The notes under the pieces: generated by a model
Told to the model about the DNA's origin: nothing
Seen by the model: the letters and a program-made list of their open reading frames with translations, nothing else
Database searches by the model: none
Made by a program: the position numbers and the translations under genes
Shown here: in pieces, positions 42,000-51,071 of the stretch
Layout of the letters: the number at the start of each line of letters is the position of its first letter
Numbering within the stretch: position 1 is the stretch's first letter
Assembly (NCBI RefSeq): GCF_025460765.1
Contig: NZ_JAMWEG010000001.1
Span: forward strand, 558,001-622,000
From: Micromonospora sp. MA102
GTDB lineage: Bacteria; Actinomycetota; Actinomycetes; Mycobacteriales; Micromonosporaceae
Direction of reading: 5' to 3'
DNA length: 64,000 bases

Positions 42000-42815
42000 A
42001 TGGCTCGGTGGCGTGGCGTGACCCGGATCGTGACGGCGCTGGCCGCCGCCCTCGCGGTGACCGCCCTGGTCGCCCCGTCCCCCGCGGCCGCCTGGGGATA
42101 CGGCGTCAACCGGGTGCAGACGGCGGCCGAGGACTCCTGGGCGCAGACCGGCATGGGACCGGGCTGGGTGCTGCTGAGCTACAAGGCCAACGGCCCGATG
42201 GTCGGCTACCTGTTCGCCCGCGACTTCGTGTTCGCCGACGGCACCGTCAAGTCCAGCTTCGACCACATGGACATCCGCGACACCGGCGACGCCAGCGCCG
42301 GCAACACCGAGGGCATCACCCGGTGGCCGTGGGGCTTCGCCGGCGGCAGCTTCGACGGGTGCGCCTACGCCTACGGCACGCGCAAGTTCGCCATCGAGCG
42401 CAGCGGATTCTCGTCCTCGAGCTGCGCCGGCGGTCCCACCGTGAGCGGCTCCAGCAACGCCGACGGCACCCCCGACCAGCTGCGCTGGTGGCATTCCGAG
42501 CAGGTGTTCTGCACGGCCAACGGCGTCGACCCGCTGTGCAGCCCCTATGGCGTGTGGAGCGAGAACAAGGGCGGCGGGCTCAAGGCCACCACCGCCCGCA
42601 CGGCCTGCGCCGCGTACGGCAACATCGGCGCCGCCGCGGCGTACGGGTCGGGTCCCGCCGTCGCCGTCCACCCGCTCGGCACGGCTCCGGCCGGTGCGCA
42701 GATCGACATCCGCTACGTCACCAGGGATCGCCAGTGGATCATGGCGAAGTGGCGCGGGAACCGGTTCGCCGCCGGGATCGCCTGGGCGTTCCTGCCCCGA
42801 TCCTGCGTCTGGTGA
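42000..42815 (+). CDS. Secreted protein of unknown function with six cysteines
   Basis: 271 residues. Signal peptide 1-31 (cleavage after AAA before WGYG). The mature protein has six Cys (GCAYAYG, SSCAGG, VFCTAN, PLCSPYG, ACAAYG and the terminal SCVW), so up to three disulfides, and is rich in Gly, Ser, Trp and Tyr. Central segment PWGFAGGSFDGCAYAYGTRK and C-terminal VTRDRQWIMAKWRGNRFAAG look like beta-rich folds. ATG at 42000 with GAGGAG 6 nt upstream. Divergent from the two small secreted proteins. I do not recognise the family. Confidence 0.72.
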   Translation: MARWRGVTRIVTALAAALAVTALVAPSPAAAWGYGVNRVQTAAEDSWAQTGMGPGWVLLSYKANGPMVGYLFARDFVFADGTVKSSFDHMDIRDTGDASAGNTEGITRWPWGFAGGSFDGCAYAYGTRKFAIERSGFSSSSCAGGPTVSGSSNADGTPDQLRWWHSEQVFCTANGVDPLCSPYGVWSENKGGGLKATTARTACAAYGNIGAAAAYGSGPAVAVHPLGTAPAGAQIDIRYVTRDRQWIMAKWRGNRFAAGIAWAFLPRSCVW

Positions 42816-42821
42816 GGTCGG

Positions 42822-43421
42822 TCAGCGGGCGCCGACGATGCGCAGCGCCATCTCGGCGTACCGGGCGGCGATGTACTCGGGCACCAGGTCGCCGCCGTCC
42901 CGGTACCACCGGCCCACGTCGACGCCGAGGGACAGCAGCGCGGCGGCCGCCATCCGGGGGTCCGGGGTCTCGAACACCCCGGCCGTGACGCCCGCCTCCA
43001 CGAGCTGCCGGATCGCCTGCTCGATGTGGTGGCGGATCTCGCGGATCTCGGCCAGGTGCGCGGGGCTGAGGGCGGCCAGCTCATAGTTCACCACCCGGGT
43101 GGTGGTGTGGTCGCGGGCGTGCGTCACGACGAAGTCGTGGACCACCCGCCGTAGCGCCGTGGCCGGGTCGGCGGACGAGGCGACCGCCTCCCGCACCAGC
43201 CGCAGCACGTGCTCGTGCCCCGACCGCGAGATCAGGTAGAGCAGCTCCTCCTTGGACCGGTGGTGCACGTAGAGCGCGGCGGGGCTCAGCCCGGCCGCCG
43301 CCGCGATGTCCCGGGTGGTCGTGCCGTGGAAGCCCCGCTCGGCGAACGCGCTGACGGCCGCGTCCAGCAGCCGGGCGCGCGTCACGTCGGCGCGGGACTG
43401 CTCGGCGCTGTCGGTCACCAC
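42822..43421 (-). CDS. TetR/AcrR-family regulator of the divergent catabolic operon
   Basis: About 199 residues. Helix-turn-helix at about 15-60 (GFHGTTTRDIAAAAGLSPAA then LYVHHRSKEELLYL), C-terminal TetR_C domain of the type found beside acyl-CoA catabolic operons. GTG starts at 43421 and 43418; GGAGGGGAAGGA lies upstream. Divergent from the seven-gene operon at 43592; the palindrome 43557-43572 is its probable target. Confidence 0.87.
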   Translation of the reverse strand: MVTDSAEQSRADVTRARLLDAAVSAFAERGFHGTTTRDIAAAAGLSPAALYVHHRSKEELLYLISRSGHEHVLRLVREAVASSADPATALRRVVHDFVVTHARDHTTTRVVNYELAALSPAHLAEIREIRHHIEQAIRQLVEAGVTAGVFETPDPRMAAAALLSLGVDVGRWYRDGGDLVPEYIAARYAEMALRIVGAR

Positions 43422-43469
43422 GTCCGTCCTTCCCCTCCTGAGCCTCGGCCGGCATTGATACCACAAATC

Positions 43470-43524
43470 GGCCGGGGTGGACCTGTTGACGAGGCCCGGC
43501 CGGGGGGACCTGTTGACGAGGCCC
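43470..43524. repeat. Tandem 27/28-bp duplication carrying TTGACG
   Basis: Copy 1 is 43470-43497 and copy 2 is 43498-43524; they are identical except for one inserted base. Each holds CCTGTTGACGAGG, so a -35-like TTGACG occurs twice (43486-43491 and 43513-43518) in the promoter region between the TetR gene and the catabolic operon. Confidence 0.85.
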
Positions 43525-43556
43525 GTCGGGCTGTCGCACACTCCCTCAGACACATT

Positions 43557-43572
43557 CTAAGCAAGCGCTTAG
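43557..43572. promoter_or_regulatory. TetR-type operator CTAAGC-AAGC-GCTTAG
   Basis: Perfect 6-bp inverted repeat with 4-bp spacer, 20 bp before the first gene of the operon and overlapping a CATTCT hexamer that could be its -10. AAGC-rich palindromes of this kind are typical for TetR regulators of fatty-acid-like catabolism. Confidence 0.75.
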
Positions 43573-43591
43573 TAAGTCGGAGGAGGTGGCC

Positions 43592-44356
43592 GTGTCGGAG
43601 GCCCCGTCGAGCAGATTCGCCGGCCGCACGGCGATCGTCACCGGTGCCAGCCGCGGCATCGGCCTGGCCGTCGCCGAGCGGCTGGTCGCCGAGGGCGCCC
43701 GGGTGGTGATCACGGGCCGCAAGCAGGCGGCGTTGGACGAGGCGGTCGCCCGGCTGGGCGCCGGGCAGGCGGTCGGCGTCGCCGGCCACGCCGACGACCC
43801 CGACCACCAGGCCGCGGTGGTGGCCCGGGCGGTCGACGCCTTCGGCGGCGCGGACCTCCTGGTCAACAACACCGGCATCAACCCGGCGTACGGGCCGCTT
43901 GTCGACCTGGACCTGGCCGCCGCCCGCAAGGTCTTCGAGGTGAACTGCCTCGCCGCGCTGTCCTGGGTGCAGCAGGTCCACCGGGCGTGGATGGGCGAGC
44001 ACGGCGGCGCGGTCGTCAACGTCTCCTCGGTGGCCGGCGTCCGGCCGGCGGCCGGCATCGGCTTCTACGGCGCCAGCAAGGCGATGCTCACCCACCTCAC
44101 CCAGCAGCTCGCCGTCGAGCTGGGCCCCGACATCCGGGTGAACGCGGTCGCCCCGGCCGTGGTGAAGACGCGGTTCGCCACCGCCCTGTACGAGGGCCGC
44201 GAGGAGGAGGTGGCGGCCGCGTACCCGCTCCGGCGGCTCGGCGTCCCCACCGACGTCGGCGGCGCCGTCGCGTTCCTGCTCTCCGAGGACGCCGCCTGGA
44301 TCACCGGCCAGCTGCTCGTCCTCGACGGCGGCCTCACCCTCACCGGAGGTGTCTGA
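43592..44356 (+). CDS. SDR-family oxidoreductase (first gene of catabolic operon)
   Basis: 254-residue classical short-chain dehydrogenase. NAD(P) loop TGASRGIG at 17-24, NNTG motif (LLVNNTGINPAYG; Thr in place of the usual Ala), catalytic Ser in NVSSVAG and Tyr-Lys in FYGASKAM. Likely oxidises or reduces a hydroxy/keto group of a CoA-bound or free substrate. GTG at 43592 with AGGAGG 5 nt upstream. Its stop overlaps the next ATG by one base. Confidence 0.9.
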   Translation: MSEAPSSRFAGRTAIVTGASRGIGLAVAERLVAEGARVVITGRKQAALDEAVARLGAGQAVGVAGHADDPDHQAAVVARAVDAFGGADLLVNNTGINPAYGPLVDLDLAAARKVFEVNCLAALSWVQQVHRAWMGEHGGAVVNVSSVAGVRPAAGIGFYGASKAMLTHLTQQLAVELGPDIRVNAVAPAVVKTRFATALYEGREEEVAAAYPLRRLGVPTDVGGAVAFLLSEDAAWITGQLLVLDGGLTLTGGV

Positions 44357-45138
44357 TGCCGGTGCGGGACCGGGGCGTCGTCGTCACCGGCGCCGGGCAC
44401 GGCATCGGCCGCGCGCTGGCCGCCCGGCTCGCCGCCGGGGGCGCGCGGGTCGTGGTCAACGACCTCGACGCCGAGGCGGCCCTGCGGGTGGCCGAGGCGG
44501 TCGGCGGCTTCGCGGCTCCCGGCGACGCCGCCGGGGAGCAGGGCGTCGCCGCGCTGGTCGAGACCGCCCGGGGCCACCTGGGCCACATCGACGCCTGGTT
44601 CGGCAACGCCGGGATCGACCGCGGGCGCGGGCTGGACGCCGCCGAGGCCGAGTGGGCGGCCAGCCACGAGGTGAACGTCATGGCCCACGTACGCGCCGCG
44701 CGACTGCTGATCCCCGGCTGGGTCGAGCGCGGCGCGGGCCGCTTCGTGGTGACCGCGTCCGCGGCCGGGCTGCTCACGACGCTCGGGAACCCGGCGTACG
44801 CGGTCAGCAAACACGCCTGCGTCGCCTTCGCCGAGTGGCTGTCGGCGACCTACCGGCATCGCGGGGTCGTGGTGCAGGCCATCTGCCCCCAGGGCGTACG
44901 GACCCGGATGCTCGACAACAGCGGACCGCTGCGGGAGCTGATCAGCCGAGACGGCGCGCTCACCCCCGAGGACGTGGCCGAGGCGACGTGGCAGGCCCTG
45001 CACGACGACCGGTTCCTGGTCCTGCCGCACCCCCGGGTGGCCGACTACTACCGGCACCGCGCCACCGACACCGACCGCTGGCTCGACGGCATGAACAAGC
45101 TCCAGCGGCAGATCGAGGACCAGGGAGGCCTCCGATGA
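44356..45138 (+). CDS. SDR-family oxidoreductase
   Basis: 260 residues. Glycine loop TGAGHGIG near residue 11, GNAG motif, catalytic Ser (VTASAAG) and Tyr-Lys in NPAYAVSKHACV. The C-terminal 40 residues (HPRVADYYRHRATDTDRWLD) are longer than in FabG-type enzymes, as seen in SDRs of lipid catabolic operons. Starts at a TGATG junction with the upstream SDR and overlaps the quinone reductase-like gene by ATGA. Confidence 0.88.
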   Translation: MPVRDRGVVVTGAGHGIGRALAARLAAGGARVVVNDLDAEAALRVAEAVGGFAAPGDAAGEQGVAALVETARGHLGHIDAWFGNAGIDRGRGLDAAEAEWAASHEVNVMAHVRAARLLIPGWVERGAGRFVVTASAAGLLTTLGNPAYAVSKHACVAFAEWLSATYRHRGVVVQAICPQGVRTRMLDNSGPLRELISRDGALTPEDVAEATWQALHDDRFLVLPHPRVADYYRHRATDTDRWLDGMNKLQRQIEDQGGLR

Positions 45139-46118
45139 AGGCATGGCGGGTGACCGCGCTCGGCGAGCCGGTCGACGTGCTGCGGCTCGTCGACGTGGCG
45201 GACCCGGCCCCGGGCCCGGGGCAGCTCGTGGTCCGGGTGCTGGCCAGCCCGGCGAACTTCCCCGACGTCCTGATGTGCCGCGGTGAATACCAGGTCAAGC
45301 CGGAACTGCCGTTCACCCCGGGGGTCGAGCTGTGCGGCGAGGTCGTCGCCCTCGGCGCCGGGCTGACCGGGTTCGCCGTCGGCGACCGGGTGCTCGGCGG
45401 CGCGACGCTGCCGCACGGCGGGTTCGCCGAGTACGCGCTGCTGGACGCCGCGAGCACGTTCCCCGCGCCGGCGGCGCTCGACGACGCCGAAGCGGCGGCC
45501 CTCTACATCGGCTACCAGACCGGCTGGTTCGGCCTGCACCGGCGGGCCGGGCTGCGCGCCGGCGAGACGCTGCTGGTACACGCCGCGGCCGGCGGCGTCG
45601 GCAGCGCGGCGGTCCAGCTCGGCAAGGCGGCCGGCGCCCGCGTCATCGGGGTGGTGGGCGGCCCGGAGAAGGCGGAGGTGGCCCGCGCCCTCGGCGCCGA
45701 CGTGGTGGTGGACCGGCGCGCCGAGGACTTCGTCGCGGTGGTCAAGGCCGAGACCGGCGGCCGGGGCGCCGACGTCGTCTACGACCCGGTCGGCGGGGAC
45801 ACCTACCAGCGTTCGACGAAGTGTGTCGCCTTCGAGGGCCGGATCCTCGTGGTCGGCTTCGCCGGTGGCCGGATCCAGTCCGCCGCGCTCAACCACGCGC
45901 TGGTGAAGAACTACTCGATCGTCGGCCTGCACTGGGGTCTCTACCAGCGCCACGACCCAGCCGCCGTCGTCGAGTGCCACCGTGCCCTCACCGAGCTGGC
46001 GACCCAGGGCGCCGTAAGGCCCCTGGTCAGTGAGCGCCTCCCGCTCGCCGAGGTGGCCGACGGGGTGCAGCGGCTGGCCGACGGCTCCACCGTCGGCCGG
46101 GTGGTGTACGTCCCGTGA
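45135..46118 (+). CDS. NADPH:quinone oxidoreductase-family protein (MDR)
   Basis: 327 residues, zinc-free medium-chain reductase. GroES-like domain at about 20-110 with PANFPDVLMCRGEYQVKP (family-typical), Rossmann loop HAAAGGVGSAAVQLGKAAGA at about 154-173. In lipid operons such enzymes act as enoyl or quinone reductases. ATGA overlap with the upstream SDR; 52 bp to the next gene, which has its own ribosome site. Confidence 0.9.
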   Translation: MKAWRVTALGEPVDVLRLVDVADPAPGPGQLVVRVLASPANFPDVLMCRGEYQVKPELPFTPGVELCGEVVALGAGLTGFAVGDRVLGGATLPHGGFAEYALLDAASTFPAPAALDDAEAAALYIGYQTGWFGLHRRAGLRAGETLLVHAAAGGVGSAAVQLGKAAGARVIGVVGGPEKAEVARALGADVVVDRRAEDFVAVVKAETGGRGADVVYDPVGGDTYQRSTKCVAFEGRILVVGFAGGRIQSAALNHALVKNYSIVGLHWGLYQRHDPAAVVECHRALTELATQGAVRPLVSERLPLAEVADGVQRLADGSTVGRVVYVP

Positions 46119-46170
46119 CCGTTTTCGGCGCCGACCTGTCCCGTCCGTACCCAGCGAGGAGTTGACCGCC

Positions 46171-46926
46171 ATGACCATCACCCGCACCGCCGTCGTCACC
46201 GGAGCGGCCCGTGGCATCGGGGCCGGGGTCGCGAGGCGACTGGCCCGCGACGGCTTCGCCGTCGCCGTCGTCGACCTGGACGAGGCGGCCGGCGAGCCGG
46301 TCGCCGACGAGATCCGGACCGCGGGCGGCCGGGCCCTGGCCGTCGGCGCCGACGTCGCCGACGAGGGGGCGGTGCGGGCGGCCGTGGACCGGATCGCCGG
46401 CGAGCTGGGCGAGCCCACCGTCCTGGTCAACAACGCCGGCATCACCCGGGACAACCTGCTGTTCAAGATGACCGCCGACGACTGGGACGCGGTGGTGAAC
46501 GTGCACCTGCGGGGCTCGTTCCTCATGACCCGCGCCGTGCAGGGCCACATGACCAGGGCCGGTTGGGGGCGGATCGTCAACCTGTCCAGCACCTCCGCCC
46601 TGGGCAACCGGGGTCAGGCCAACTACGCGGCCGCGAAGGCGGGGCTGCAGGGCTTCACGAAGACCCTCGCGCTTGAACTCGGGAAGTTCGGGGTGACGGC
46701 CAACGCGATCGCCCCGGGGTTCATCGAGACCGAGATGACCGCCGCCACCGCGGCCCGGCTCGGCGTGCCGTTCGAGGAGTTCAAGCAGGCCGCCGCGGCG
46801 CAGATCCCGGTCGCCCGCACCGGCACGCCGGAGGACATCGCGCACGCCGTGTCGTTCTTCGTGAGCGAGGCGGCCGGCTTCGTGTCGGGCCAGGTGCTGT
46901 ACGTGGCCGGCGGGCCGAAGGCCTGA
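46171..46926 (+). CDS. 3-oxoacyl-ACP reductase-like SDR (FabG type)
   Basis: 251 residues. Closest in pattern to FabG: TGAARGIG at 10-17, LVNNAGITRDNLLFKMTADD (the FabG NNAGIT motif), NLSSTSALGNRGQANYAAAK with catalytic Ser-Tyr-Lys and the terminal SGQVLYVAGGPKA. Probably a 3-hydroxyacyl dehydrogenase/3-ketoacyl reductase acting on the pathway's CoA or ACP thioester. ATG preceded by CGAGGAG. Confidence 0.9.
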   Translation: MTITRTAVVTGAARGIGAGVARRLARDGFAVAVVDLDEAAGEPVADEIRTAGGRALAVGADVADEGAVRAAVDRIAGELGEPTVLVNNAGITRDNLLFKMTADDWDAVVNVHLRGSFLMTRAVQGHMTRAGWGRIVNLSSTSALGNRGQANYAAAKAGLQGFTKTLALELGKFGVTANAIAPGFIETEMTAATAARLGVPFEEFKQAAAAQIPVARTGTPEDIAHAVSFFVSEAAGFVSGQVLYVAGGPKA

Positions 46927-46941
46927 GAGGAGGCGGCGACG

Positions 46942-47394
46942 ATGAAGGTCTTCCAGGGCATCGAGGAGCTGGAGGGGGCGGTAGGCACCCACCTCGGGCA
47001 CTCCGGCTGGCACCGGATCACGCAGCAGCAGATCGACGCGTTCGCCGAGGCCACCGGCGACCACCAGTGGATCCACGTCGACCCGGTGCGGGCGGCGCGC
47101 AGCCCGTTCGGCGGCACGATCGCCCACGGCTACCTGACGCTGTCGCTGGTGCCCATGCTGGTCTGGCAGGTCTACCGGGTGGAGGGGTTGAGCATGGGCG
47201 TGAACTACGGCGCCAACAAGCTCCGCTTCCCCGCCCCGGTTCCCGTCGACTCGGAGGTGCGGGCCGGCGTGGAGCTGCTGTCGCTGGTGCCCGGCGGCGG
47301 TGGCTACCAGCTGACCGCGAAGGTGACCGTCGAGGTGGCCGGCGCCGCGAAGCCGGCCTGCGTCGTCGAGACCGTCAGCATCCTGGTCCCGTGA
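46942..47394 (+). CDS. MaoC-family dehydratase (R-specific enoyl hydratase-like)
   Basis: 150 residues, single hot-dog domain. Hydratase 2 motif with catalytic Asp and His: [20 protein letters not shown] followed by [16 protein letters not shown]. Expected to hydrate an enoyl-CoA to (R)-3-hydroxyacyl-CoA or the reverse, next to the FabG-type dehydrogenase upstream. ATG at 46942; overlaps the kinase-like gene by GTGA (47391-47394). Confidence 0.92.
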   Translation: MKVFQGIEELEGAVGTHLGHSGWHRITQQQIDAFAEATGDHQWIHVDPVRAARSPFGGTIAHGYLTLSLVPMLVWQVYRVEGLSMGVNYGANKLRFPAPVPVDSEVRAGVELLSLVPGGGGYQLTAKVTVEVAGAAKPACVVETVSILVP

Positions 47395-48419
47395 CCGGTC
47401 CGGCCCCGCAGGACCCGCCCGGCCTCGACCTGGCCCGGCTCGGCGACTGGTTCGCGGCCGAGGTGCCGGGGGCGGCGCGGCTGTCGACCGCCCGGCTGGT
47501 CACCGGCGGGAAGTCCAACCTCACCTACGAGGTCGGCGACGGGCGGTCGGCGTGGATCGTGCGGCGGCCCCCGCTGGGGCACGTGCTGTCGACCGCGCAC
47601 GACATGGCCCGGGAGTACCGGGTCATGTCGGCGCTGCGCGCCACCGACGTGCCGGTGCCGGCGACGTACGCGCTCTGCCCGGACGCCGGCGTGCTGGGCG
47701 CGCCGTTCTACGTCATGGAGCGAATCGCCGGCACGGCGTACCGGCACGCGGCCGAGCTGGAGCCGCTCGGCCCGGAACGCACCCGGGACATCGCCGCCCG
47801 CCTGGTCGACACGCTGGCCACCCTGCACGCGGTCGACCCGGCGGCCGTGGGGTTGGCCGACTTCGGCCGGCCCGACGGATTCCTGGGCCGGCAGGTGCGG
47901 CGGTGGCGGAAGCAGCTCGACGCGTCGCGCAGCCGGGACCTGCCGGCCGCCGACGAGCTGTACGCCCGCCTGGCGTCCGGCGTGCCGGCCGATTCGGCGC
48001 CGGGCATCGTGCACGGCGACTACCGCCTCGACAACGTGCTCGTCGACGACCGCGACCGCCTCGCCGCGGTCATCGACTGGGAGATGGCCACGCTCGGCGA
48101 CCCGCTCACCGACCTGGCGCTGCTGGTGCTCTACCAGCGTCTCGGCCGGCTCGTCGGGACGGCGGTGGCCGAGGCGTCCTCCGCGCCCGGCTTCCTGACC
48201 GAGGACGAGATCCTCGGACGGTACGCGGCGGCGAGCGGCCGGGCCCTTCCGTCCCTCGGTTTCCACCTCGGCCTGGCGGCCTTCAAGCTGGCCGCGATCC
48301 TCGAGGGCATCCACTTCCGCCACCTGCGTGGCCAGACCGTCGGCGCCGGCTTCGCGCAGCTCGGCGAGGTCACCGAGCTCCTCCTCGACACCGGCCTGAC
48401 CTACCTGAAGGAGCACTGA
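47391..48419 (+). CDS. APH-fold phosphotransferase (ACAD11/LvaA-like kinase)
   Basis: 342 residues of the aminoglycoside phosphotransferase/choline kinase fold. ATP loop [15 protein letters not shown] at about 37-50, catalytic loop [15 protein letters not shown] (His208, Asp210, Asn215) and Mg-binding Asp229 ([19 protein letters not shown]). This subgroup accompanies acyl-CoA dehydrogenases: it is fused to one in human ACAD10/11 and separate in LvaA of Pseudomonas, where it phosphorylates 4-hydroxyacyl-CoA. Here the dehydrogenase gene follows directly (TGATG junction). Kinase activity is inferred from intact motifs. Confidence 0.88.
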   Translation: MTGPAPQDPPGLDLARLGDWFAAEVPGAARLSTARLVTGGKSNLTYEVGDGRSAWIVRRPPLGHVLSTAHDMAREYRVMSALRATDVPVPATYALCPDAGVLGAPFYVMERIAGTAYRHAAELEPLGPERTRDIAARLVDTLATLHAVDPAAVGLADFGRPDGFLGRQVRRWRKQLDASRSRDLPAADELYARLASGVPADSAPGIVHGDYRLDNVLVDDRDRLAAVIDWEMATLGDPLTDLALLVLYQRLGRLVGTAVAEASSAPGFLTEDEILGRYAAASGRALPSLGFHLGLAAFKLAAILEGIHFRHLRGQTVGAGFAQLGEVTELLLDTGLTYLKEH

Positions 48420-49669
48420 TGGACTTCTCGCTGGACCCGCGGACCGAGGGGCTGCGCGACAATCTCCTGGACTTCATGGACCGCCAGATCCACCCGGCCG
48501 AGGCGGTCTTCCACGAGCAGCTCGGTCAGCTCGGCGACCCCTGGGCCTGGGACTCGGTGCCCGTGCTCGCGCAGCTGCGCACCGATGCCCGCAAGCGTGG
48601 CCTGTGGAACCTGTTCCTGCCGGGCGAGCACGGCGCCGGCCTGACCAACCTCCAGTACGCCCCGCTCGCGGAGATCACCGGGCGCAGCCACCTGGCGCCC
48701 GCCGTGCTGAACTGCGCCGCCCCGGACACCGGCAACATGGAGGTGCTGGCGATGTTCGGCACCGGCGAGCAGCGCGAGCGGTGGCTGGAGCCGCTGCTCG
48801 ACGGTGCGATCCGGTCGTCGTTCGCCATGACCGAGCCCGACGTGGCCTCGTCGGACGCCACGAACATCGCCACCCGGATCGAGCGGGACGGCGACCACTA
48901 CGTGATCAACGGCCGGAAGTGGTGGATCACCGGCGCCATGAACCCGAACGCCCGGATCTTCATCGTCATGGGCAAGACCGACCAGTCCGCCGAGCGGCAC
49001 CGCCAGCAGTCCATGGTGCTGGTCCCGCGGGACACCCCCGGCCTGGAGATCGTCCGCGGCATGGAGGTGTTCGGGTACGACGACCACGACCACGGCGGGC
49101 ACGCCGAGCTGGTGTTCCACGACGTGCGCGTACCGGTGGAGAACCTGATCGGCGGCGAGGGCGACGGCTTCGCGATCGCGCAGGCCCGGCTGGGCCCCGG
49201 CCGCATCCACCACTGCATGCGCTCCATCGGCCTGGCCGAGCGGGCCGTCGAGCTGATGTGCGCCCGGGCTGAGCAGCGGGTCGCGTTCGGCCGGCCGCTG
49301 GCCGAGCAGGGCGTGGTCCGGGAGTGGATCGCCGAGTCGCGGGTGCGCATCGAGCAGCTGCGCCTGCTGGTGCTCAAGACGGCCTGGCTGATGGACACGG
49401 TCGGCAACAAGGGCGCGCACACCGAGATCCAGGCCATCAAGATCGCCACCCCGGCGACCGTGCAGTGGATCCTGGACAAGGCGATCCAGGTGTACGGCGC
49501 CGCCGGCCTGTCCCAGGACTTCCCGCTGGCCCGGGCGTACGCCGGCATCCGCACCCTGCGGTTCGCCGACGGCCCCGACGAGGTGCACCGCAACGCCCTG
49601 GCCCGGCACGAGCTGCGGCGCCAGGCCGCCGCGCGGCAGCGGAACGACACCGGGGGGCCCACGGCCTAG
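48419..49669 (+). CDS. Acyl-CoA dehydrogenase family protein
   Basis: 416 residues, FAD enzyme. N-terminal helical domain, FAD/substrate segment [20 protein letters not shown] and [20 protein letters not shown] at about 136-185, C-terminal helical domain with [20 protein letters not shown] and [20 protein letters not shown]. The GRIHHC/SIG pattern is the ACAD10/11-FadE36 group that pairs with APH-like kinases. Last gene of the seven-gene operon. Its TAG stop is also the first three bases of the next promoter hexamer. Confidence 0.92.
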   Translation: MDFSLDPRTEGLRDNLLDFMDRQIHPAEAVFHEQLGQLGDPWAWDSVPVLAQLRTDARKRGLWNLFLPGEHGAGLTNLQYAPLAEITGRSHLAPAVLNCAAPDTGNMEVLAMFGTGEQRERWLEPLLDGAIRSSFAMTEPDVASSDATNIATRIERDGDHYVINGRKWWITGAMNPNARIFIVMGKTDQSAERHRQQSMVLVPRDTPGLEIVRGMEVFGYDDHDHGGHAELVFHDVRVPVENLIGGEGDGFAIAQARLGPGRIHHCMRSIGLAERAVELMCARAEQRVAFGRPLAEQGVVREWIAESRVRIEQLRLLVLKTAWLMDTVGNKGAHTEIQAIKIATPATVQWILDKAIQVYGAAGLSQDFPLARAYAGIRTLRFADGPDEVHRNALARHELRRQAAARQRNDTGGPTA

Positions 49670-49672
49670 GGT
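49667..49672 (+). promoter_or_regulatory. -10 element TAGGGT formed by the preceding stop codon
   Basis: TAGGGT begins with the TAG stop of the acyl-CoA dehydrogenase gene and ends 7 nt before the ATG at 49680; no Shine-Dalgarno. Confidence 0.55.
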
Positions 49673-49679
49673 GGTGGGC

Positions 49680-50984
49680 ATGGCAGGCCCCACCCCCTCC
49701 GCCGCCGCCGCCGCCGGGAATCCACTCACCGTGCTCACCCTCGACGAGCTCCGGGAGCGCAGCAGCGTGAAGTGGCGGATGCACCCGCCGGACGTGCTTC
49801 CCCTCTGGGTCGCCGAGCAGGACGTGCCCCTCGCTCCCCCGGTGGCCGACGCGCTGCGCCGGGTGATCGACCTCGGTGACACCGGTTACCCGCACGGGAC
49901 GGCGTACGCCGAGGCGCTCGGGGAGTTCGCCGCCGAGCGCTGGGGCTGGCACGGCTTCCGCGTCGACCACACCACCGTCGTGCCCGACGTGATGATGGGC
50001 ATCGTCGAGGTGCTCCGGCTGGTCACCGACCCCGGCGACGCCGTGGTGGTCTGCTCCCCCGTCTACCCGCCGTTCTACGCCTTCGTGAGCCACGCCGGCC
50101 GGCAGGTGGTCGAGGCTCCGCTCGGACCCGACCTGCGGATGGACCGCGCCGCCCTGGACGAGGCGTTCCGGCGGGCCCGGACCCTCGGCCCCCGGCCCGC
50201 GTTCCTGCTGTGCAACCCGCACAACCCGACCGGTGTGGTGCACTGCCGGGACGAACTCGACGCCGTGGCGGACCTGGCCGGCCGGCACGGCGTGCGGGTG
50301 GTCTCCGACGAGATCCACGCTCCGCTGGTGCTTCCCGGGGCGCGCTTCACCCCGTACCTCACGGTGGCCGGCGCCGAGGACGCCTTCGCCCTGACCTCCG
50401 CCTCCAAGGCGTGGAACCTCGCCGGCCTCAAGGCGGCGCTCGCGGTCGCCGGGCCACGGGCCGCCGCCGACCTGCGCCGCATGCCGGAGGAGGTCGGCCA
50501 CGGTCCCAGCCACCTGGGCGTCCTCGCGCACACCGCCGCGTTCCGTGCCGGCGGGCCGTGGCTCGACCTTCTCCTCGACGGCCTCGACGCCAACCGCGCC
50601 CTGCTGGAGAACCTGCTCGCCAAGCACCTCCCGGCGGTCACCCACCACCGTCCCGAGGGGACCTACCTCGCCTGGCTGGACTGCACGGCGCTGGGCCTCG
50701 CCACCGAGCAGCCGCCCGGCGGGCCCGGGGTGGCCAGCGACGTCGCGGGGCCGGCGAAGATGTTCCTCGACCGGGCGCGGGTCGCCCTCAGCTCGGGCCA
50801 CGTGTTCGGCACCGGCGGCGCCGGCTTCGTACGCCTCAACTTCGCCACCTCCCCGGAGATCCTCACCGAGGCCGTCACCCGGATGGGCCGGGCCGTCGAC
50901 GAGCTCGATCCACCGGTCCCCAGGGCACCGGCGAAGGCAACCTCCGGTGGCCCGACTCACGGGTGTCCCGCCGTTTCAGGTTGA
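49680..50984 (+). CDS. MalY/PatB-type PLP-dependent aminotransferase or C-S lyase
   Basis: 434 residues, fold type I. N-terminal [20 protein letters not shown] and [17 protein letters not shown] are typical of MalY/PatB cystathionine beta-lyases. PLP Lys243 in [12 protein letters not shown], with [11 protein letters not shown] and [10 protein letters not shown] upstream. Likely a C-S beta-lyase for cystathionine or cysteine conjugates; aminotransferase activity is the alternative. ATG at 49680 chosen over the GTG at 49671 because the TAGGGT hexamer would place the transcript start near it. The last 20 residues are low complexity. Confidence 0.88.
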   Translation: MAGPTPSAAAAAGNPLTVLTLDELRERSSVKWRMHPPDVLPLWVAEQDVPLAPPVADALRRVIDLGDTGYPHGTAYAEALGEFAAERWGWHGFRVDHTTVVPDVMMGIVEVLRLVTDPGDAVVVCSPVYPPFYAFVSHAGRQVVEAPLGPDLRMDRAALDEAFRRARTLGPRPAFLLCNPHNPTGVVHCRDELDAVADLAGRHGVRVVSDEIHAPLVLPGARFTPYLTVAGAEDAFALTSASKAWNLAGLKAALAVAGPRAAADLRRMPEEVGHGPSHLGVLAHTAAFRAGGPWLDLLLDGLDANRALLENLLAKHLPAVTHHRPEGTYLAWLDCTALGLATEQPPGGPGVASDVAGPAKMFLDRARVALSSGHVFGTGGAGFVRLNFATSPEILTEAVTRMGRAVDELDPPVPRAPAKATSGGPTHGCPAVSG

Positions 50985-51071
50985 TCCACCTCGGGTACCT
51001 GCGATCTGCCCGCCGGTGGGGGTCCGAGGTGACCGCCACCGTGCGCGACAGCTGTGGAGGGAAGGGCAGGG

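Noticed and set aside
43470..43524. CRISPR-like repeat
   Set aside because: Only two directly adjacent copies, no spacers and no cas genes.
50988..51030. ACCTCGG/CCGAGGT stem between convergent MalY-like and STAS genes
   Set aside because: 7-bp stem with a 29-nt loop is too weak to call a terminator.
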